Made by a program: the position numbers and the translations under genes. From the NCBI RefSeq assembly GCF_002514735.1, contig NZ_KZ300477.1:458368-522367 (forward strand): a stretch of DNA of 64,000 nucleotides, in the 5' to 3' direction. Position 1 is the first letter of the stretch. Each line of letters starts with the position of its first letter. This stretch comes from Sediminicola luteus (lineage in GTDB: Bacteria; Bacteroidota; Bacteroidia; Flavobacteriales; Flavobacteriaceae). The notes beneath the pieces are model-generated. The model did no database searches. It had not been told where the DNA came from and saw nothing but the letters and a program-made list of their open reading frames with translations. This document shows positions 36,768 through 43,899 of the stretch, piece by piece.

Positions 36768-38108
36768 ATGAAAACTTTAAGAACCCAAATAAAGACTAGG
36801 GAGAGTGCCTTTGTACAACTCGTTGAAGAACTCTATGCGGCAGACCATGCCGCGGTTAGGGCTTCGGGTACCATGACCGCTATGCTCCAAGAGTTCTTTT
36901 CAAAAACCAGCAAAACAAGTAACCCTTACCAAAGGGAGGTGTTTAGACAGCTTTTGCTGCATACCTACAACCAAAAATGTTATGCCCTTTTGCGTCAATA
37001 CCTATATGTAAACGTATTGTATAACATCAGTTGTTTGGGGAACCATTTGGTTCGCGAAGTGGTGGAATGGAAAAATACCGAGATCGATGCCGAACATCAG
37101 GTACGTGCCCTGATCCGACACTGTTTTGCCACCTATGAGGTGCCCTTGTTTATGGAACGCGCCTTTTTTTCGGAGAATAGGATCCATATGCTGTGGTACG
37201 TACAATTGGGTAGGGGAAATAGCGTAAAAGGTCTTTCCCAATTTCCGGTGGAATTTACCCATAAAATGGCCCACATTTTTCGAAACGCTCCCGAAGGTTT
37301 GGGGGTTGGTCGAGCCATTCGGTTTGCCCAAGCCATGGGGTATGGCGCCTCTAAAGACACGGCCTTAGCCCTTTGCAATACCTTTTTGGGACAGTTTTTG
37401 GATGAAAATGAAGCTTTTTGGAGCGAGGTAATCCTTTTTTTTGCCAAAGAAGACAAACTAATCGCCCGCGAAATGTGCCTTATGCTTGACTATTTGGCCG
37501 AACACCCAACAACACGGCTAAAAGGCACTACATACCGTAGGCTGCATAAGCAAAGTAGGGCCTGGAAAAAGCAACGCAATCTCTTGGCCCAAAGTGGTGC
37601 GGACTGGCAGGGATCCGGTATTAGACCGCTGCAACACGAAACGGAGCTTGATGGTAGTCCCGTAACCTACCAGACCCTAGAGCTACAGCATGTTGCGGCC
37701 CTTTATGAAGAAGGGGATATTATGCAGCACTGTGTTGCCGAATACGAAGCGGAATGCAAAAGCGGTGAAAGCGCCATTTTCTCTTTGCAAAGGAAAGGCC
37801 AAAATGGAGAAACCAAGCGATTGGCCACGGTTGAAGTAGCCTTGCCCCAAAAGGAGCTGGTTCAGATCCAGGGTAGGTTTAACACCGACCCTACGGCCGA
37901 GACCCTAGCAATGATCGATCAATGGATGGTTCAATCGCAGCTACAATGGCCCGAAGACAGGACGATGGATGCGGCCTTAACCCACCCTTTGGAAGAAGGG
38001 GGCATAGAGAGGCCAATGGACACAAACGGAACCGGAGAAGCCTTGATCGCTATAATCAAGGTAGTTTTTTGGATCCTTTACTTCCTTTTCAGGATGTCAC
38101 AAACATAA
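36768..38108 (+). CDS. PcfJ-like domain protein
   Basis: A 446-residue protein. The first 270 residues are helical (VQLVEELYAADHAAVRASG, QREVFRQLLLHTYNQKCYALL). The PcfJ-like domain lies around residues 290-385: LQHVAALYEEGDIMQHCVAEYEAECKSGESAIFSL, RLATVEVAL, LVQIQGRFNTDPTAETLAMIDQWM, with the conserved C..Y..C and Q.xGRFN features. A hydrophobic C-terminal segment (ALIAIIKVVFWILYFLF) may attach it to the membrane. PcfJ is named from conjugative plasmid pCF10; its biochemical role is not established. It is followed after 49 bases by rtcB, which points to a role in RNA repair or sensing. Confidence 0.75.
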   Translation: MKTLRTQIKTRESAFVQLVEELYAADHAAVRASGTMTAMLQEFFSKTSKTSNPYQREVFRQLLLHTYNQKCYALLRQYLYVNVLYNISCLGNHLVREVVEWKNTEIDAEHQVRALIRHCFATYEVPLFMERAFFSENRIHMLWYVQLGRGNSVKGLSQFPVEFTHKMAHIFRNAPEGLGVGRAIRFAQAMGYGASKDTALALCNTFLGQFLDENEAFWSEVILFFAKEDKLIAREMCLMLDYLAEHPTTRLKGTTYRRLHKQSRAWKKQRNLLAQSGADWQGSGIRPLQHETELDGSPVTYQTLELQHVAALYEEGDIMQHCVAEYEAECKSGESAIFSLQRKGQNGETKRLATVEVALPQKELVQIQGRFNTDPTAETLAMIDQWMVQSQLQWPEDRTMDAALTHPLEEGGIERPMDTNGTGEALIAIIKVVFWILYFLFRMSQT

Positions 38109-38157
38109 AAACGGAGATGGGTCATGAAAATGATCCATCTCCTAAAAATGAAATCAA

Positions 38158-39549
38158 ATGGGAAAAAAATTAAGTGGAAAAGACCTGATAAAATTGGGCT
38201 TTCCTAAAAACAATAGTATCAACATAACCTTAGGTCAGATCAACCGCTATCATAAAAGAAAAAAGAAAAATCAAATACTAGCGGAAGCCAAGGAAGTTTT
38301 ACTGAACCCAGCCCAATACAAAGAAGATGGTGTTTGGGGTAAAATTGCCGAAAGTTTACTTGATCCGGTGGTGGTAAAAAAGCAACAGCTAAACCCGGTT
38401 CGGGCACCTTTTCACATTTTTGGTGAAAACGAGATCGAGCCCCAAGCCATATACCAATTGTACGATGCACTGAAACTACCCGTTTCGGTTGCAGGGGCCT
38501 TAATGCCCGATGCACATAGTGGCTATGGCTTACCCATTGGAGGTGTTTTGGCCACCAAAAATGCCGTAATACCTTATGGGGTTGGGGTAGACATTGGGTG
38601 TCGGATGTGTTTAACGGTATATCCTATCCCAATCTCCTACCTGGAAGGTAAAAAACAGCAATGGTCCAACTTTTTGGCCGAACATACCAAATTCGGAATG
38701 CGGGAAACCCATGCCATAAAACATGACCACCCCATTTTCGAAAGGGAAGAATTCAAAACCATTCCTTTGGTAAAACGGCTAAAAGACAAAGCCTATAAAC
38801 AGTTGGGCACCTCGGGTGGTGGCAACCATTTCGTAGAATTCGGTAAGGTGAGTATTACCGACACCCAAAACGAATGGGGCCTAGACCCGGGAGACTATGT
38901 AGGTATATTATCGCATAGTGGATCTCGGGGCTTAGGGGCACAAATTGCCAAACACTATACCTATTTGGCAAGCAAGCAATGTCCGCTACCCCAAAAAGTA
39001 CAGCATTTGGCTTGGTTAGATCTAAACACCCACGATGGCCAAGAATATTGGTTAGCCATGAATTTAGCCGGCGATTATGCCAAAGCCTGTCATGACGATA
39101 TACATGCCCGTTTGTCAAAACTAATCGGTTCTAAGCCACTGGTTACCATAGAAAACCATCACAATTTTGCTTGGAAACAAGAAGTGAACGGGCAAGAATG
39201 TATCGTGCACCGAAAAGGGGCTACCCCTGCTGCCAAAGGAGAATTGGGTATAATTCCGGGTTCCATGACGGCCCCGGGTTATATCGTTCACGGATTGGGT
39301 AATGAACGCTCGCTAAACTCGGCCTCACACGGGGCCGGCCGACTATTGTCGCGTAGAAAGTGTAAGGAAACCTTAACCCATAGTGCCTTTAAAAAACAAC
39401 TCGAGGTGCATGGGGTAAGCTTAATCGGTGGCGGTATTGACGAGGCACCAATGGCCTATAAGGATATTACCAAAGTAATGGCCAACCAACAGAATCTAGT
39501 GGAGGTCATTGGCAGCTTTACACCCAAATTAGTCCGTATGGACCATTAA
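38158..39549 (+). CDS. rtcB: RNA ligase RtcB (RtcB2-type)
   Basis: Seals RNA 2',3'-cyclic phosphate or 3'-phosphate ends to 5'-OH ends with GTP and Mn. The 463-residue product contains MPDAHSGYGLPIGGV, VGVDIGCRM, GTSGGGNHFVEFG, SHSGSRGLG, ENHHNFAWKQE and VHRKGATPA, the usual metal and guanylate motifs, and ends SFTPKLVRMDH. The N-terminus (LTLGQINRYHKRKKK-like charged stretch near residue 25) is the form found beside prfH. The known RtcB2-PrfH pair repairs ribosomes cut in the 16S decoding centre. The spacing to prfH is 55 bases. Confidence 0.93.
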   Translation: MGKKLSGKDLIKLGFPKNNSINITLGQINRYHKRKKKNQILAEAKEVLLNPAQYKEDGVWGKIAESLLDPVVVKKQQLNPVRAPFHIFGENEIEPQAIYQLYDALKLPVSVAGALMPDAHSGYGLPIGGVLATKNAVIPYGVGVDIGCRMCLTVYPIPISYLEGKKQQWSNFLAEHTKFGMRETHAIKHDHPIFEREEFKTIPLVKRLKDKAYKQLGTSGGGNHFVEFGKVSITDTQNEWGLDPGDYVGILSHSGSRGLGAQIAKHYTYLASKQCPLPQKVQHLAWLDLNTHDGQEYWLAMNLAGDYAKACHDDIHARLSKLIGSKPLVTIENHHNFAWKQEVNGQECIVHRKGATPAAKGELGIIPGSMTAPGYIVHGLGNERSLNSASHGAGRLLSRRKCKETLTHSAFKKQLEVHGVSLIGGGIDEAPMAYKDITKVMANQQNLVEVIGSFTPKLVRMDH

Positions 39550-39604
39550 AACAGATGCCGGATGATGTTGATAGCAGCTTATCCGGCATCTTTATTTAAG
39601 AACA

Positions 39605-40309
39605 ATGAAAACAAAAATCATACAAATTACCGCAGGCCGAGGCCCTGAGGAATGTTGTTGGGTAGTGGCCCAAGTCGTAAAACATTTTAATCAAAATCTA
39701 AAGGATGCCGGTATCACTGCACATCTTTTACATAGGGTTTCCGGCAATGAAAATGGAGCCTTACGATCGGTTACCCTTCAATTACAGGGGAATGAATTAG
39801 ATACTTTTTTGAGTACATGGTTAGGTACCATACAATGGATAGGAAAATCGAACTATAGAAAATTCCACAAACGAAAGAATTGGTTTATTGGCATTTTCGA
39901 AATCGAAAGTAATCCGCCAATCCGATTAACCTTGGATCAAATAAGGTATCAAGCCATACGGAGTTCCGGTCCGGGTGGGCAACATGCCAACAAGGTAAGT
40001 TCGGCGGTGCGTGCCACCCACCTCAAAACCGGGCAAAGCGTTTTGGTATCGGACACCAGGTCACAACATCAAAACAAAAAAATAGCCCTGGAACGATTAC
40101 AAAACAAGCTCAACCTGTACCAAAACGAAATGTTGAAAAGCCAGGCTCAAAATCAATGGGAGAACCATCTCGATCTAGCGCGGGGGAATCCGATCCGGGT
40201 TTTTACCGGAACCGATTTTAAGGCCATTAAAAAGAAAAAAAGCTATAAAGCAAAACGACGGCAACTTAAACATGAATTGCGTAGATCAAATGATCGGTAT
40301 TCCGAATAA
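39605..40309 (+). CDS. prfH: peptide chain release factor-like PrfH
   Basis: The 234-residue protein has the GGQ motif in RSSGPGGQHANKVSSAVRATH near residue 120-140 and a basic C-terminus (KAIKKKKSYKAKRRQLKHELRRS). The N-terminus (ITAGRGPEECCWVVAQVVKHF) is specific to PrfH and unlike RF1, RF2 or ArfB. PrfH releases the nascent peptide from ribosomes with a damaged decoding centre so that RtcB2 can religate the 16S rRNA; this is known for the paired system in other bacteria. Here it directly follows rtcB. Confidence 0.92.
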   Translation: MKTKIIQITAGRGPEECCWVVAQVVKHFNQNLKDAGITAHLLHRVSGNENGALRSVTLQLQGNELDTFLSTWLGTIQWIGKSNYRKFHKRKNWFIGIFEIESNPPIRLTLDQIRYQAIRSSGPGGQHANKVSSAVRATHLKTGQSVLVSDTRSQHQNKKIALERLQNKLNLYQNEMLKSQAQNQWENHLDLARGNPIRVFTGTDFKAIKKKKSYKAKRRQLKHELRRSNDRYSE

Positions 40310-40350
40310 CACGCATTAAAGGGGCCACTAACATAATAAATGACCCACAA

Positions 40351-40383
40351 TTTGGAAAAACCCTGAAAATCAACCCATATTTG
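40351..40383 (+). promoter_or_regulatory. promoter of short unit 3
   Basis: TTTG at 40351-40354 and CATATTTG at 40376-40383, separated by 21 bases, fit the Bacteroidota promoter with one mismatch. GCACC follows, as in unit 4. Confidence 0.55.
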
Positions 40384-40391
40384 CACCTGAA

Positions 40392-40517
40392 ATGAAAAAT
40401 ACTAGAGTACATAACAAACCTGGAGCACTGTTTAGTCAGTGTGACTATTGCCATTTAAAGGAATTATTATGGCGGAAGGGACGTAATGTGTCTAGTGTAA
40501 ATGGGTTTATCTCTTGA
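40392..40517 (+). CDS. short ORF of unit 3 (41 residues, CxxC)
   Basis: ATG at 40392 opens MKNTRVHNKPGALFSQCDYC and continues with HLKELLWRKGRN to a stop at 40517. The CDYCH group could bind zinc. It starts only 8 bases after the -7 box, so translation would need a nearly leaderless mRNA; a non-coding RNA is equally possible. Confidence 0.35.
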   Translation: MKNTRVHNKPGALFSQCDYCHLKELLWRKGRNVSSVNGFIS

Positions 40518-40542
40518 CTTAAAACCATCTTGACACAACATA

Positions 40543-40574
40543 AAAGCGTCCAATGAGAATTGGGCGCTTTTTTT
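40543..40574 (+). terminator. intrinsic terminator of unit 3
   Basis: AAAGCGTCC at 40543-40551 and GGGCGCTTT at 40562-40570 with a T-run; both stem arms are identical to those of unit 1 at 36165. About 275 bases without a recognisable feature lead to the unit 4 promoter. Confidence 0.85.
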
Positions 40575-40850
40575 ATTGGCTCCGCCAAAAGGGTTTATTG
40601 CCTTAAGGCATACCTCGTGTCCTGATTTCGATAGCTAATGGAACTATCGGGATAGTACCGGGGTAGTTTACTGAAAATTCTAAATATATGAGTGAAATAT
40701 AAAAATACATACTAAGGATAGTTGATACCGGAAACCATTGTACATCAATCGATTGCAAACGGGTCGGGAATCTGCATAAAGCGGACCGCCCCACTATGGT
40801 CTAAATTCAACTTAAATATCTGATTTTCAGTATTTTATATTCGTTTTTTC

Positions 40851-40880
40851 TTGTATAATTAAAAATAGGTTTCATATTTG
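40851..40880 (+). promoter_or_regulatory. promoter of short unit 4
   Basis: TTG at 40851-40853 and CATATTTG at 40873-40880 are exactly 19 bases apart. The transcript would begin near the CACC after the box. Confidence 0.65.
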
Positions 40881-41009
40881 CACCGTCGAAAACGAACAGA
40901 AGTTATCCCTATGATAACTTCATTCAAGTAAAGACAAAAACGAAAACCAATCCCTATGCTGGCCTGCCTATCGGCCACTTAGGAATATTGAAAAATTAAA
41001 AACGAAGCG

Positions 41010-41087
41010 ATGCTATTATTCAGTAGTTATTTTAAAAGCCAATTGATCGAAAGCGGGTCAATAGCTATGCTTCGGTTCTTTCCATAA
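41010..41087 (+). CDS. short leader-like ORF of unit 4 (25 residues)
   Basis: ATG at 41010, preceded by GAAGCG as in unit 2, opens MLLFSSYFKSQLIESGSIAM and stops at 41087, 22 bases before a terminator. The ORF resembles that of unit 1 in its opening (ML, then SS). Its position before the TPR gene suggests a leader peptide. Confidence 0.4.
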   Translation: MLLFSSYFKSQLIESGSIAMLRFFP

Positions 41088-41108
41088 AGGGCTACACCTT
41101 TACTAAAG

Positions 41109-41145
41109 ATCCGAAGCACCAAAACCAAGTGTTTCGGATTTTTTT
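41109..41145 (+). terminator. intrinsic terminator of unit 4
   Basis: ATCCGAAGCAC at 41109-41119 pairs with GTGTTTCGGAT at 41129-41139, one mismatch, followed by a T-run. It resembles the terminator of unit 2 in the CCGAA/TTCGG core. Confidence 0.85.
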
Positions 41146-41229
41146 GTTTCCCCTAGGGGTTCTCCTTAAAAAATCCAACAAAACCACATGCTGGGCCATT
41201 TGCCTGTTGGCATGTACAAGAAGAATGTA

Positions 41230-41741
41230 ATGGAAAGAACAAATTATAATAGGTATGTATTCAAGGCTTTGGAAGCCTATCCGTATGAATTGGCAGAAAC
41301 CATGGAAGCCTTGAACTATGCCCTTTCTTACGATACCGACAACGTAAAGGCGCTATGTTTCATGGGCAAGGTTTATGCAGAGCAGTTAGGCGATTACGAA
41401 ATGGCCAAAAGCTATTTTGAACAAGCTTTGGAAAACGGACTTGAGATGCCCTATATCTATCCGGACTATATCGCTACCCTGATATTGAACGAAGATTTGA
41501 TAGAGGCCCAAAAAGTATTGGAATACGCCCGAAAGGTAAAAGGTAGCAATAAGGCGGTATTGTACAATTTGCAGAGTTGGCTATTCGAGCAATGGCGCCA
41601 ATACAAAATGGCGATAAAGGCCATGGAGCAGGTAAAAGTGCACGCTACAATGCCGATTACCAAGACTATGCCGAGCGGGAAATTGTCCGTATTAAGAAGA
41701 AGTTGCCCAAAAAGGGCAAGAAGGGGAAAAACCGCCCCTAA
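41230..41741 (+). pseudogene. TPR protein gene with apparent -1 frameshift
   Basis: From the ATG at 41230 the frame gives TPR-type helices (YDTDNVKALCFMGKVYAEQLGDYEMAKSYFEQAL, then YIATLILNEDLIEAQKVLEYARKV). Near 41630 the coding signal moves to the -1 frame, which reads GKSARYNADYQDYAEREIV and ends with a basic tail KKKLPKKGKKGK at the stop 41739-41741. A one-base deletion, a sequencing error or programmed frameshifting could explain this; no classical slippery heptamer is seen. The unshifted frame runs on into the tRNA-like genes and is not credible. It sits between the leader-like units and the tRNA-like cluster. Confidence 0.65.
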
Positions 41742-41751
41742 TTGGGGCGGT
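41731..41751 (+). repeat. perfect hairpin at the end of the TPR gene
   Basis: ACCGCCCC at 41731-41738 pairs perfectly with GGGGCGGT at 41744-41751; the loop holds the stop codon. There is no T-run, so it may be a processing or stability element between the mRNA and the tRNA-like RNA starting six bases later. Confidence 0.6.
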
Positions 41752-41756
41752 ATTAT

Positions 41757-41842
41757 GGGTGTGCACCGAAGTTGGAGGGTCGGGGCGGACTGTAAATCCG
41801 TTGTCTTAGACCGAGTAGGTTCGAATCTTACCACTCCCACCA
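41757..41842 (+). tRNA. tRNA-Tyr-like RNA, anticodon GTA
   Basis: The acceptor GGGTGTG (41757-41763) pairs with CACTCCC (41832-41838) with one mismatch at the fourth pair; A and an encoded CCA follow. A four-pair D stem (CCGA/TCGG), an anticodon loop CTGTAAA with GTA on a GCGGA/TCCGT stem, a long variable arm (GTC TTA GAC) and a T-arm with loop TTCGAAT complete a class II tRNA. It lacks the usual AGCNNAGUGG-like D arm, so charging by TyrRS is not assured. It belongs to the RNA-repair locus rather than a usual tRNA operon. Confidence 0.7.
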
Positions 41843-41856
41843 TAACATTTTACCCA

Positions 41857-41943
41857 GGAGGGTAGGCAAATAGTGGTTGGTTGCGCCCGCCTGCTAAGCG
41901 GGTCTATCGAAAGGTAGTGAAGGTTCGATTCCTTTACCCTCCG
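41857..41943 (+). tRNA. tRNA-Ser-like RNA, anticodon GCT
   Basis: The acceptor GGAGGGT (41857-41863) pairs perfectly with ACCCTCC (41936-41942), with discriminator G at 41943 and no full encoded CCA. The anticodon loop CTGCTAA on a CCCGC/GCGGG stem gives GCT, and the variable arm CTATC GAAA GGTAG is long, as in tRNA-Ser. The T loop is TTCGATT. Overall it looks more canonical than its neighbours. It lies 14 bases after the Tyr-like RNA, and both probably form one transcript. Confidence 0.75.
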
Positions 41944-42037
41944 CATATTAAAATATCAAGCTGGTCTTGTTGGGTGTTTCGGTATGGCACCATTGTATGG
42001 TTTCCTGCCCTAGGGTATCGGATTTCTATATACAACT
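41944..42037 (+). other. 94-base spacer between tRNA-Ser-like RNA and terminator
   Basis: No ORF or tRNA fold is seen. Short stems such as CCATTGTATGG are present. It is transcribed if the next terminator ends the tRNA-like transcript. Confidence 0.3.
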
Positions 42038-42061
42038 AGACTTGAAGGTTTAGGTCTTTTT
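42038..42061 (+). terminator. possible intrinsic terminator after the tRNA-like pair
   Basis: AGACTTGA at 42038-42045 pairs with TTAGGTCT at 42050-42057 through two wobbles; four T follow. Confidence 0.6.
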
Positions 42062-42136
42062 CCAAAAAAAGGTCGAGGATCTATGGGTCGTGGGTTTCCT
42101 GCCCGTCCGGCAGGCGGGGAATCCCACTCTTGCTTT

Positions 42137-42201
42137 GGCAAGGTAGCTTAGTGGTTAGAGCAATAGATGTAGTTGTTACGGGTTCGAGTCCCGTTCCCAG
42201 T
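42137..42201 (+). ncRNA. non-canonical tRNA-like RNA with a reduced anticodon arm
   Basis: A typical D arm (GCTTAGTGGTTAGAGC) and a perfect T arm (ACGGG, TTCGAGT, CCCGT at 42178-42194) are present, but the region between them is only about 15 bases and gives no good anticodon stem. The two ends do not form a normal acceptor stem. The 3' end TCCCAG instead can pair with CTGGGA at the start of the next tRNA-like RNA. It cannot be a standard translating tRNA. It may be a Y-RNA-like or decoy RNA. Confidence 0.5.
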
Positions 42202-42203
42202 TC

Positions 42204-42271
42204 TGGGATAGCTCAATAGGTAGAGCACTACCCTTTTACGGTAGGATATGGACTTAAAATCCATTTTCCCA
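42204..42271 (+). ncRNA. tRNA-like RNA with a Lys-type anticodon arm and a second anticodon-like arm in place of the T arm
   Basis: TGGGATA (42204-42210) can pair with TTTCCCA (42265-42271) with one mismatch. The D arm AGCTCAATAGGTAGAGC is canonical. The anticodon arm CTACC/GGTAG with loop CTTTTAC shows TTT (Lys). Where the T arm should be is a perfect ATGGA/TCCAT stem with loop CTTAAAA, which looks like the anticodon arm of tRNA-Leu(TAA), and TTCRANN is missing. It therefore could not be used as a normal tRNA. Confidence 0.5.
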
Positions 42272-42649
42272 AGCCGACCATCTTGTAAACCTGGTCACCA
42301 ACGCCCCCAGGGGCAAAACATGATAAGAAACCGTAGTTCCATTTCGGTGGTTTTCTTCCAATCGCAGAAAACGACAGTCTTGAAACTACCTTGAAATATT
42401 GAACTTTTGATGTAACGGAGCATTTCGTGGCCCGTCATCCCTCCTTTTGGAAAACTGATCCATATGTTATCAGCGACCCTTGAGGAAGCATGGCTCAACA
42501 CGGATGCCAACTAGACGCAAAAACCTGTATTTCCGTATCGGATAGATGATATGCAACCACGGTTTCTTTTGTATGGAAAGTAATTAGATTAATGAATAAA
42601 GTGTAACCCGTTCGTCCGTAAAACAAAGGACGGACACAAATTTTATGTG
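42272..42649 (+). other. gene-free stretch before slipin
   Basis: No credible ORF. A hairpin GTCCGT/ACGGAC stands close to the slipin start. No clear TAnnTTTG box is seen. The sequence could hold further unrecognised RNA. Confidence 0.4.
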
Positions 42650-43750
42650 ATGAAAAGAGTACGGATCAACGCCGGAAAAGTAGGATTGGTCTTTAAAAAT
42701 GGTGATTACCGAAAGGTACTTACCCAAGGGAACCATTGGGTAGGTCTTGGCGCCATAGTCCATACCTACGATATGACCATATCCTTTACCCCTCCAATCG
42801 CCTTGGATATACTATTGGAGGATGAACGATTGTTTAATATGTTGCACCTTATTGAGGTAAAAGATGGCGAAATCTGTTTGGTCTCCACCAACGGAAAACT
42901 ACGTCATTTACTTACCGCTTCTAGATATGCCTTCTGGAAAGGTCTATTGGATTTCGATTTCGTAAAGCTTAATCTAAATGAGCTCGAAGTACCAAAGTCC
43001 ATCGATAAGGCGCTATTGGCACACGTTTCTTTGCGCCCTTACATACGTACTTTTGAGGTTGCCGCCTTTGAAAAAGGGGTACTCTTGGTAGATGATGTTT
43101 ATGTAAAAACACTTGATAGTGGTACCTACCATTTTTGGAAAAACAATACCACCATTAAAGTGCTCAAGGTAGACATGCGTCAACTACAATTGGAGATCTC
43201 GGGTCAGGAATTGTTGACCAAAGACAAGGCCGCTATCCGTATCAACTTCTATACACAGTATAAAGTAATTGATATAGAACGGGCCCTTTTGGACAACAAA
43301 GACTATGAAAAACAGTTGTACATCGCCATGCAATTGGTTTTGAGGGCCTATATTGGCACCTATACCCTAGATGAGCTTTTAGAGCGAAAGGAAAGCATTG
43401 CGGAAGCCGTTTTTTCAGATATCGAAACCACAGCAACCCAATTGGGAGTTAGGGTATTGAACTGTGGTATCCGAGATGTGATCCTAACTGGGGAAATGAA
43501 AGATATCATGAACCAGGTGTTGGTGGCCCAAAAACGGGCCCAGGCCAACATTATTACCCGTAGGGAAGAAACCGCCTCTACCCGAAGTTTGTTGAACACC
43601 GCCAAACTGATGGAAGAGAACGCCATGCTCTATACCCTAAAGGAGATGGAATACGTAGAAAAGATCGCCGATAAGATCGGTGAGATCTCCGTCTCCGGCA
43701 ACGGGGGTTTGGTAAAACAGCTAAAAGAAATTTTCGCTGTATCCAAATAG
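42650..43750 (+). CDS. slipin (SPFH/band 7) protein
   Basis: The 366-residue product starts at ATG 42650, a GTG three bases earlier being also possible. Residues about 110-300 form the SPFH/band-7 domain: RPYIRTFEVAAFEKGVLLVDDVYVKTL, LTKDKAAIRINFYTQYKVIDIERAL, LYIAMQLVLRAYIGTYTLDELLERKESI, VRVLNCGIRDVILTGEMKDIMNQVLVAQKRAQANIITRREE. The N-terminal 100 residues replace the usual membrane hairpin. SPFH proteins oligomerise into membrane rings. Slipins occur with RtcB-type RNA repair genes in several bacteria, which fits this locus, but their role is unknown. Confidence 0.82.
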   Translation: MKRVRINAGKVGLVFKNGDYRKVLTQGNHWVGLGAIVHTYDMTISFTPPIALDILLEDERLFNMLHLIEVKDGEICLVSTNGKLRHLLTASRYAFWKGLLDFDFVKLNLNELEVPKSIDKALLAHVSLRPYIRTFEVAAFEKGVLLVDDVYVKTLDSGTYHFWKNNTTIKVLKVDMRQLQLEISGQELLTKDKAAIRINFYTQYKVIDIERALLDNKDYEKQLYIAMQLVLRAYIGTYTLDELLERKESIAEAVFSDIETTATQLGVRVLNCGIRDVILTGEMKDIMNQVLVAQKRAQANIITRREETASTRSLLNTAKLMEENAMLYTLKEMEYVEKIADKIGEISVSGNGGLVKQLKEIFAVSK

Positions 43751-43771
43751 GGTATAATCCTGCTAGATGGG

Positions 43772-43820
43772 GGTCGGGACACTTACTTCTTAAGAAGTGA
43801 GGGTCTCGGCCTTTTTTTTT
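43772..43820 (+). terminator. intrinsic terminator after slipin
   Basis: A long stem (GGTCGGGAC and GTCTCGGCC outside, CTTACTTC and GAAGTGAG inside, TTAA loop) is followed by nine T at 43812-43820. Confidence 0.9.
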
Positions 43821-43848
43821 GGCGTTACATCGATTTTGAAGCAAAGAA

Positions 43849-43875
43849 AAGCCCCGGCGTTTGCCGGGGCTTTTT
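43849..43875 (-). terminator. terminator of the original tRNA-Met gene
   Basis: AAGCCCCGGC at 43849-43858 pairs perfectly with GCCGGGGCTT at 43863-43872. On the minus strand it lies immediately after the tRNA 3' end at 43876, as expected for the tRNA gene before island insertion. Confidence 0.8.
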
Positions 43876-43899
43876 GTGGTCCCACTTGGGCTCGAACCA
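43876..43899 (-). repeat. left attachment site: 24-base copy of a tRNA-Met 3' end
   Basis: The 24 bases are identical to 56402-56425 and on the minus strand correspond to most of the T arm and the acceptor 3' strand of a tRNA. The tRNA body is missing here, so this is the island-generated duplicate. Confidence 0.8.

Noticed and set aside
37922..38173. 83-residue ORF overlapping the PcfJ-like and rtcB genes
   Set aside because: It is mostly a shadow of the PcfJ-like gene; the last 18 codons before rtcB are too few to call.
41188..41865. 225-residue ORF running from the TPR gene through the tRNA-Tyr-like RNA
   Set aside because: The last 80 residues have no coding character and overlap the tRNA-like RNA; the -1 frame has the convincing C-terminus.
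42084..42136. GC-rich palindromic CCTGCC/GGCAGG stretch as a further tRNA-like RNA
   Set aside because: It folds as a plain hairpin without D, T or anticodon arm features; a REP-like repeat is more likely.
42295..42510. 71-residue minus-strand ORF before slipin
   Set aside because: No domain, start signal or conserved pattern; it lies in a stretch with likely RNA features.
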